Below, one piece after another: positions 57,221 to 64,000 of a DNA stretch of 64,000 bases. Numbering within the stretch: position 1 is the first letter of the stretch; each line of letters starts with the position of its first letter. The notes beneath the pieces were generated by a model, which worked only from the letters and a program-made list of their open reading frames with translations, searched no databases and was not told the origin of the DNA. The stretch comes from Cryptomeria japonica (taxonomy: Eukaryota; Streptophyta; Pinopsida; Cupressales; Cupressaceae), in contig NC_081414.1 of the NCBI RefSeq assembly GCF_030272615.1, positions 53,990,636 through 54,054,635 on the forward strand. Reading direction: 5' to 3'. Made by a program: the position numbers and the translations under genes.

Positions 57221-58238
57221 TGTTAGCCCCCCCCACAATTTTTCATTTAAAATGATCAATCTTGCAGGTCGCCTTATGGTGTCTTTATTTCTTTCATGTC
57301 TTTTGTACCTTTTCATTTTGAACCAAAGTTGTTGAACTTTTAAAAACAATTCAATAGGTTCAAGGTTCAAGGCACATTTTAGGAAAATGTCTTTAGCGGC
57401 CTTTATCTCCACTAAAGAAAGCGCGTTATTGTTATGCATTTTGAACTTTGAACCCATGAACCTTTTTGGTTCAAGGTTGAGAACATCTTTTTGTGAGTCA
57501 CAGCTATGTAATGTTTCTTAACGAGCAGGTGTCAATATGTTTTAAGTTGGATTTGAACTTGAACCTTGAATGAAATCTCTTTTCAATTCATTGATTCAAA
57601 GGTTCAAAGTTCTTTCTTGTTAGTCATGGTTATTGCTCATTCGTGGTATTTTTTTGAGCCGCTAGTTCATTGTTGTTCTTCCTGGATGAACTTGAACCAT
57701 TGAACTCTTTGTAAGATGGTTCAAGGTTCATAAGGTTCACTTCAAGCTGATTCTAAGAATTTGTTAACACTGAAAGTAGTGCGGCAAGAAGCAATATTCC
57801 CGGTATCTCACAATTTAAAATTCTAAATTTGGAAAGTAATCATGAGAATATTAACTATTTGTGCAGAAGTAATGGGCAATTAAGGTGTCAGATTTTTCGA
57901 TCATTTCACTGTTAATTCACATGCTTAAGTGAATCATTATGAAGCGTGTGTGGTTTTCTTGGTATTTTCTTGTCTATTTAAAGGGTATATATGAATTCAT
58001 TTCCATAATTTGTAATGGTTGCAGCTACTATAATTGAGCAAAGTGGAGGCACCGAAGGTAAATTCAGCTCTACTTTCCTGAGAAGGTTTCCAGATTCATG
58101 GTGGTAATGGGTAAGTTCAGACGATTCTCCTATGTTGTATTTCGTTAGTTCTGAGGATTTATCAATATAGGAAGAAAATCTTTAACTTGTTGGAGTAGAA
58201 TTATACCCTATTATAGAATTGTGTGATTAAAAGTATAG
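57221..58238 (+). other. G 5' region with GGTTCAAGGTTCAA repeats
   Basis: No supported gene. GGTTCAAGGTTCAA-type motifs occur in both orientations at about 57356, 57466, 57552, 57596, 57690 and 57718. A short ATG frame at 58017 is followed by GTAAAT, a possible but weak splice donor. Confidence 0.45.
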
Positions 58239-61200
58239 ATGGGCAGTATGAGGTCAATATCACTGAAGCTTGGTCAAAATTCATGTTTAGTGAGCATATT
58301 ACTAGAGTTAGGTGATACTTCTTTGGCTCATGCTAATTTAGAGGATTTCCTAGAAAGAACCAAGAACCCTCAAGTTAGTTCAATAATGGAGAAAATAGTG
58401 AGAAGTGGTCTCATTAAAGCCACTACGTTTCCACCTACTACATCATGTCCAGATTTGGTGATATCTTGCATGAATAGGTATGATGCAGAGAATAGATGCA
58501 TAAGAACTAATAATGGTGAGCTGCTAGTTGGTATCAACTGGGAAACTATAATGGAAGTGATATGAATCCTACACTAAGAATAATATCAGGATTGGTCTAT
58601 TAGGACCTCATACGCCTTCTTCTCAGAGAAAAAGAGTATGTATAGGAGTGTAATTGCAAGAAAATGGCTCCTTAGAGTTCAAAAAGGAGGGTCATGACTG
58701 CTAAAGCCCTTGACTAGAGAGCACTTCATCATAGAAGTGCAAGACATTGTTATACTATTGAATAGGTGAAAAGGGAACTCACACTCCTTTTATAGGGAAG
58801 ATTGGATGTATTTTTATATTCAGGTGCTATTATCCGGTGATAAATATCTTGATTGGGCCTTGGTTATTGCAGAGAGACTCCATGAAGGTTTGAGTAACTT
58901 TGTGGGTGTTTCTAGTTTTTATATGTCCTCTTATCTTTTCTACATACTAGCTTATACCAAAGATTGGCCTGGTTTGCTCAAAAAACCATGGGTGGATGGC
59001 ATGAAGGTGTATGATTACTACCCTTTGTTACAACAACAGAAACATGTAGAACATACTGCTAGATTGAATGGTGTATTCGTAAGGAGAATTTCTTTTGAAC
59101 TTTAGGGTGATGTGACCAAGAGGGTGTCAGTTGAAGCAATGGAGTTAATAAGTATATATGGCAGCTTCTTCATTCAATTTCCCAAGTTCACCTATCTTCG
59201 AGTAGGTGGTTTCGAGGGTGAACAATTCAAGCTACCAAGGTATGCCTTTGATAGCTATGCACTTATAGAGGTGAGCAAACAAATAGCTCATATCGATAAA
59301 AAGTTGGGGGAAAAGGTGAATCTGGAGTTGCCTTTCCTATTGAACTTGGATACTACAACTGTAAGTCAGTATCTGATGCTTTGAATTTGGAATTAGAATT
59401 TAAGAGAATGAACCTACAGTACTATGTTGGTATATGTAGGTTTGATAGCAGAGGTTATGTCATGGAAAAACTAAGTGTGGATGACCACTTCCATCATGAA
59501 CCCTAGTTGGAAGATTACTGGGAGAATTGTAGTGATGAATATGAGGTAAGAAGGAGATTGTGGTCAAGATTTACTCTACAACAGATAATCACTGTGAAGC
59601 TTCCTATCAATGTATCTAGAGTTTAGGAGGAAATAGGGGAAGCTATTATGGATCCTAAATTTGCTAAGGAAGTTCAAGGAAAGCAAATCCCTAAGATTTA
59701 CTGGAATAAAAATGAAGGTGATAATGTTCAAGCTAAAACTTTCAATGTTGTTAGGATAACTAAGAAGTGGTTGAGAGACCAAATTTTTTAAAAAGGATCG
59801 CTCATATCCTCCCATGAACTAAGAGTTGATTCACATACTATGACTCAACTTCCTATTTCTTCCACTAATGAAATTGTTGATGTTGCAGGTGGTTCAAAGC
59901 CAAGTGTTGAAAAAATCCAACCTAGGAGATCAAACAAGTCACCCTTAGGTTCTACAATAGCCTGAGTAACTCGGTCAAGGAGCAAAAAAAAGAGTAAAAA
60001 GCCAACATTGAGCCAAATTGTTGTGGACCTGGATCCTAGCGAAGAGGTAGAAGTAATAATGGATCAATAGGATTTAGGTGAGCTTGCGGTGCAAGAAATG
60101 GACACAGGTAAAGAAACATAGAGTGAATTGGATCCCATGAACACTTTGGTTATTGTCAATTCACCAGATACTTAGACAACTCCTCCACCCAAAGAACCTG
60201 TAAACACACCATGATGGTTGGAAGTTGTTGTTGGGAAGAAATGAAGTGTGACTCCAATTATAATTCTTATAGAAGACATGGTCAACAAGTGTTTTGGAAA
60301 GGTATCCAAGCCAAAAAGACTCAAGATGCACACAATGCTTGAGGTGGATGAAGCAACAAGTCATTGGACAATCGAGATAACCAAGCCTATTCCAAATAAA
60401 GACACAGACAAGGATATTGAGGATGAATTCACAGTTGAAAAGATTGATCTATGGGTTGCTTCGTGAACCATTGATGTTAAAAATTTGGATTCTTCCATGA
60501 AGAGAATGATTTCTCGAACATGGAAGGATGAGAAGGATAAAAGGGAGTTGAAGAAAATCATCACTCAAATGGTTGAGTACATCAATGCCATTCATCATCC
60601 AAATCCTTGACCCTTGTCATAGGTGGCGGTATCATTTGATCCCAAATCTCCAGCAAATCAAAAGATGTTGGATCAAGTCCAAAGAAACAAAATGGTGATG
60701 GAGATGTCCAATAGAAAGATCGATCTTATAATTCAGCAAGGTTCAAACTATATGTCAGTGTGATGAAAGTATATGACGATGATATGACTGTGAGCAAAGA
60801 ACTAGAATTAGAGGTTGTTGCCTGGGAGAAAGAAAGGACCAAATGGGTGGCAGTTCTTGCACAGATGAATGATATAAAAAAAGATGGAGTGATGAAGTTC
60901 TTGGCTAAAAAACCTATGGAAAGATTGGATGATAATGTATTATATGTGTCAAGGAGAAATGTGGAGTGGTGTAATTCAATTATCAAATAGGGCCATGAAG
61001 AATCCACTAAACTGCTAAAAGGATTGACAGATTTAATTGATACAATGCAAAAGGATCTCAAATGCATTGACAACCAGCTTATGAAAGATGATGCCTAGAC
61101 AATCGAAGCTGCCATAGAGATGACAAAAATATTCCAAGAAAGGATACAACTCATTCAAAAGACAAATTCCTTGACTATGGATGACCTCTCAAAAGTAGCC

Positions 61201-61395
61201 AGAATTGAGTCAATGTTTGCAGTCTGTTCCGATCATCTGGAAGCGCAGAAGGAAAGGGTGACACAAGTGAATATGGACAAGGAGGTTTGGAAGCAACAGA
61301 TCCAGCATATTGGACTTCCCTACTTTCAAGTCACCTTGAACTTCTTGATGACACATTTAGATTGGTGTGGCGTGCGTAGTTCTGCGGTAAAGTAG
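58239..61395 (+). pseudogene. Large ORF of G, unknown function
   Basis: ATG 58239 opens the frame 58239-58565, which continues in register through 58806-59105 and 59112-59384. A shift near 59370 leads to a second frame with FDSRGYVMEKLSVDDHFHHE, and later shifts follow. The first half looks globular and mixed. A basic, Ser-rich linker (RSRSKKKSKK at about 59980) and a charged helical C-terminus follow (from about 60480). Length is about 1,050 codons. I recognise no enzyme motif. The plan resembles ORF2 of D: large, non-enzymatic, basic middle, helical end. A common accessory protein family is possible but unproven. Confidence 0.45.
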
Positions 61396-62249
61396 GATAG
61401 ACCAGTGGCTTCCTCTGCCATAATGGAGTAATGATCAATTAGGGGATGAGTTGTCAGCCTTTCTATGGTTATTTATTTTAGTTTCTCTTGTTTTTAGCAA
61501 ATAGTTTCTTTAACCTCTGGTTAAAGTAAAGTTTTAATGATTATGTAACAAACTATGAGCCTGGAGGCTATTCAAGATAGGAAGTTAGTTTATGTTAAGG
61601 TCGGGAAAACTGTGATTTTTCAAAGAACAAATAATATCTATTTTCTATGACTTTCTTAAAATTGGAATGACCGGTTTAGTAATGAAATGTTATGGTGTGC
61701 AGTCTTTCAATCTATGTGTTTAAGGATTGGCAATCTTTCTTGATAAATCAGCTAATGTGCATGATATCATTTTGTTATTAGTTATTCCTATGTTTTCCTA
61801 AATTCATTGTGGATTGAGTTGTGCTGATCTCCCTTGTCCTGTGAGGCATGAGAGAGAGGCAATCAGAGTTCATACTGCTATGCATTTGCTTTTGCTCAGA
61901 ATTTATGGAATGAACATGTGTGAAAATTGAAGTCTGTGACCTCTTATTTGATCTTTAGAATATTCTTTCCATTTTATTTTTAAAGCATTCCTTTGTGTTG
62001 ATAAATTAATGCTAAAGCCTTTCCATGCTTTTTGGTAAAAAGTGTCTTCATTTCAAAGTTTTTTTCATAAAATTTATTGCAAATCATAAGAGGAATTTCC
62101 CTCTAATGCAAAGGATGGATTTTTAATTGATTCATCCAACTGTTGGTTAATTTGTTTCCTTTCATAAAGGGATGTATAAGAGTCATGTGATTATTCAAAG
62201 AAAGCAAACATTATAATCTGAAGAAAGGGACAAATCTGTTAACCAACAA
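61396..62249 (+). other. G 3' region
   Basis: No supported gene or terminal repeat; T-rich, like a 3' untranslated region. Confidence 0.4.
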
Positions 62250-63294
62250 AGTCCTAGACAGAGAATTCGGGTACAATATGCTATTAGGTCACCCATGGAT
62301 ACATACAATGCAAGCAGTACCGTAAACTTTTCACCAATGTGTAAAGTTCCCATACAATGGTATAGAGATCACTATCCATGGCGACCCAAACCCTTTTTAA
62401 CATTGTAATTATTTAAGGGCAAGCTCAGACAATCAAGTACCAAATATTCAGGAAGCTCCTATTCACCTACAAATGGAATCGTTATCAATTATAGAAATAG
62501 AGAAAAATACACCAACCATATCTTCTCTCCATATTAAAGAAGTTGGTTGTGGAGAATATTCCATTTCAAGTACATCAGACAACAAACAATCATCATTTTC
62601 TCCCAGGTCTTTTGGGAAGTCTTAGAATACACAAGTGAAACAAGATAAAGGAAAAGAAATAGTAAAGTATTCTAATTCTTTCTCTTTCATTATATGGGGA
62701 GAGCTATGAGAAGAATCTCTAAATGAAGATATCAATCACTGGATATATAAAGAAGAAGATTACATGGTAGTACCTAGAATACCTCTGCATCAATATATAA
62801 ACAAGTTCAAGATGTTACAAAAACATGGGAATGATGTCACCACAAGATTAGGACTACAAAAGAAAGGAATAATGGAACTTGTTTTACCACAGGAAAACCC
62901 AAAGAATCAAGGCTTGGGATATAAATATGTGCCAAAAATAAAAGAAGCTAGACAATTTACATTGGATATATTGAATAAGCCAAGGTTACCCTCACAATAC
63001 ATACCTCAAAATCAGTCATCAACAAAGATGTATTTCTCTCCAACTCAAAAAAGAAAGAGACCACCAACATCTCCCATCATGGAACCAATTGGTGAAGACA
63101 TGAGGCAACTTCTGGAAGAACCTAGCATAGAGACATCTAGCAGTACAATACCTGAATCATCTGCACAAGCAAACATGGTAACAGATACATGTTTAACACC
63201 AGTAGATGAACCAAATCCTTGGTTACTGTCAATACTTTTTCCAAGAGAAACGACTTCAGCTCCTCCATTTGAATCAGATGAAGAAAGACTATAA
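62250..63294 (+). pseudogene. pro: Protease of E, C-terminal half and G-patch-like segment
   Basis: Resumes with VLDREFGYNMLLGHPWIH and FHQCVKFPYNG, matching A and C, then stops near 62322, 62398, 62622 and 62707. The frame 62764-63294 holds FKMLQKHGNDV then LGLQKKGIME, a weakened G-patch-like segment, and a Ser/Pro-rich tail. Confidence 0.75.
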
Positions 63295-64000
63295 AGACTA
63301 ATACTAGGCTTAAGAAGGGTATCCACAATACAAAGGAGATCTACTCATTTACAACAAACTTGGTTATGAGAACAAGAGCAGATAAGTGATACATAATCAA
63401 TAAGTGAAATATACATGGAAAGTGTCATAGATTCTCATGACTATGATTTTCCATTTGACAATGAGGAAAATCCACCACCAATTTATGATGAAGAATCAAC
63501 ATATTATAATCAAGTATGCATATGATATAAGGATCCTATAAGACAACAGGAAACAAAGACTTGCTCGTCATGCATCCATGTTTGATTGACTGGGGGCAAG
63601 AAGGAAAGCCACAATTACATTGGCTTCAAAATGATGAAGCCATAGCTGAATTCTTGGGTGCAAGCAATGGGTTCCCTTACAATGATCACAAAGTTGGTTA
63701 TGTAGTAGATTTGGATAGAACTACATATTTTAGAGAAGCAAGCTCCTCTCTTAATCACGATAGTGATGATAAAGATGAACACATAATAGATGCTCTACTT
63801 ATTGATAACGAACAGTCAACATTATTGGTAGAAGAAACTGAGAAAATCAACATCGGTGATGCTGAGAAAGTTCGTAACATTCACCTAGTAAAATCCCTCG
63901 ATCCAATGGAAAAAGAGAAATTTATGAAATTATTTAAGTAAAGACCCATCAATTTTGCATGGTCTTATGCAAATATGCTTGAGTTAGAGCTAGAATTGGT
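63295..64000 (+). pseudogene. pol: Pol linker of E, leading to RT beyond the window
   Basis: The frame 63561-63941 reads LIDWGQEG, QNDEAIAEFLG, DHKVGYVVDLD and STLLVEETEKINIG, matching the acidic linker of A (10440-10900). A TAA at 63939-63941 precedes INFAWSYANM, the start of the RT region. The pro and linker frames differ, as in A. Confidence 0.72.

Larger units (their letters stand above)
57221..62249 (+). mobile_element. Insertion G: TG...CA ends, no visible LTRs, unknown class
   Basis: A 5,029-bp insertion in the E protease. It starts TGTTAGCCCC and ends AACCAACA, flanked by AAGTT (57216-57220) and AAGTC (62250-62254). Setting aside G and one flank restores the protease frame. The ends and 5-bp flank look like integrase insertion, yet I find no direct or good inverted terminal repeats. 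It carries one long degenerate gene. Options are an LTR element with very diverged or lost LTRs, or an unrecognised DNA transposon. Confidence 0.65.
56872..64000 (+). mobile_element. Element E: partial Tat-type retrotransposon, split by G
   Basis: Begins inside the pro region without LTR, primer site or Gag and runs off the window before RT. Protease, G-patch-like and linker segments match A and C in order. G divides the protease. The left end is truncated at the AT-rich region. Confidence 0.78.

Noticed and set aside
57221-62249. G as a Helitron or hAT element
   Set aside because: The ends are TG...CA with 5-bp flanks rather than TC...CTRR or 8-bp duplications, and no matching transposase or helicase was seen.

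Overview
The window looks like intergenic DNA from a large, AT-rich plant nuclear genome, made almost entirely of nested LTR retrotransposons. The elements are plant Tat-lineage Ty3/gypsy (reverse transcriptase followed by two different RNase H domains), a plant chromovirus fragment, and elements using the common plant primer site TGGTATCAGAGC. A gymnosperm is my best guess, from element sizes and the style of nesting, but that is inference. I see no host gene, rRNA or tRNA.

Layout. Positions 1-1597: an unidentified minus-strand ORF fragment, a palindrome-rich fold-back block, and part of a Tat-type leader (called H). Element D (1598-33570) is inserted in H with target duplication GACCC. D codes for a Gag-like protein with five CCHC knuckles and a large protein of unknown function, and no polymerase. 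Element A (3589-19638), a full-length Tat element with two 767-bp LTRs, sits inside the first zinc knuckle of D. Element B (24480-32310, minus strand), a gag-protease-only element, also sits in D. From 33571 to 38743: the rest of H, AT-rich DNA, an oppositely oriented leader fragment (I), and the 3' end of a chromovirus with its LTR. Element C (38744-55433, minus strand) is a second Tat element related to A, with a truncated 5' LTR. From 55434 to 56871: microsatellites and a GC-rich palindrome block. Element E (56872 to the window end, plus strand) is a third Tat-type element, split inside its protease by G (57221-62249), an insertion with TG...CA ends, 5-bp flanking repeats and no LTRs I can see.

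A and C share an LTR start, a polypurine tract, protein order (Gag, CCHC-like knuckle, protease, G-patch-like segment, RT, RNase H, second RNase H, integrase) and an extra gene on the opposite strand between integrase and 3' LTR. Its product has features of the plant mobile domain (PMD) followed by acidic and coiled-coil segments. Every protein-coding frame examined has stops or frameshifts, so all elements appear dead, although frames are mostly preserved between stops.

The most unusual signals are non-coding: seven stem-loops with compensatory stem changes and a near-constant 15-nt loop just upstream of the antisense gene in A; a covarying leader hairpin with a CNNAAC loop in three elements; arrays of a GCG-C/T-CTGTGT motif in the leaders of A and C; and a 37-bp perfect duplication with a truncated 5' LTR at element B, which suggests a non-standard integration. 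All boundaries and homologies were read by eye, without database searches.
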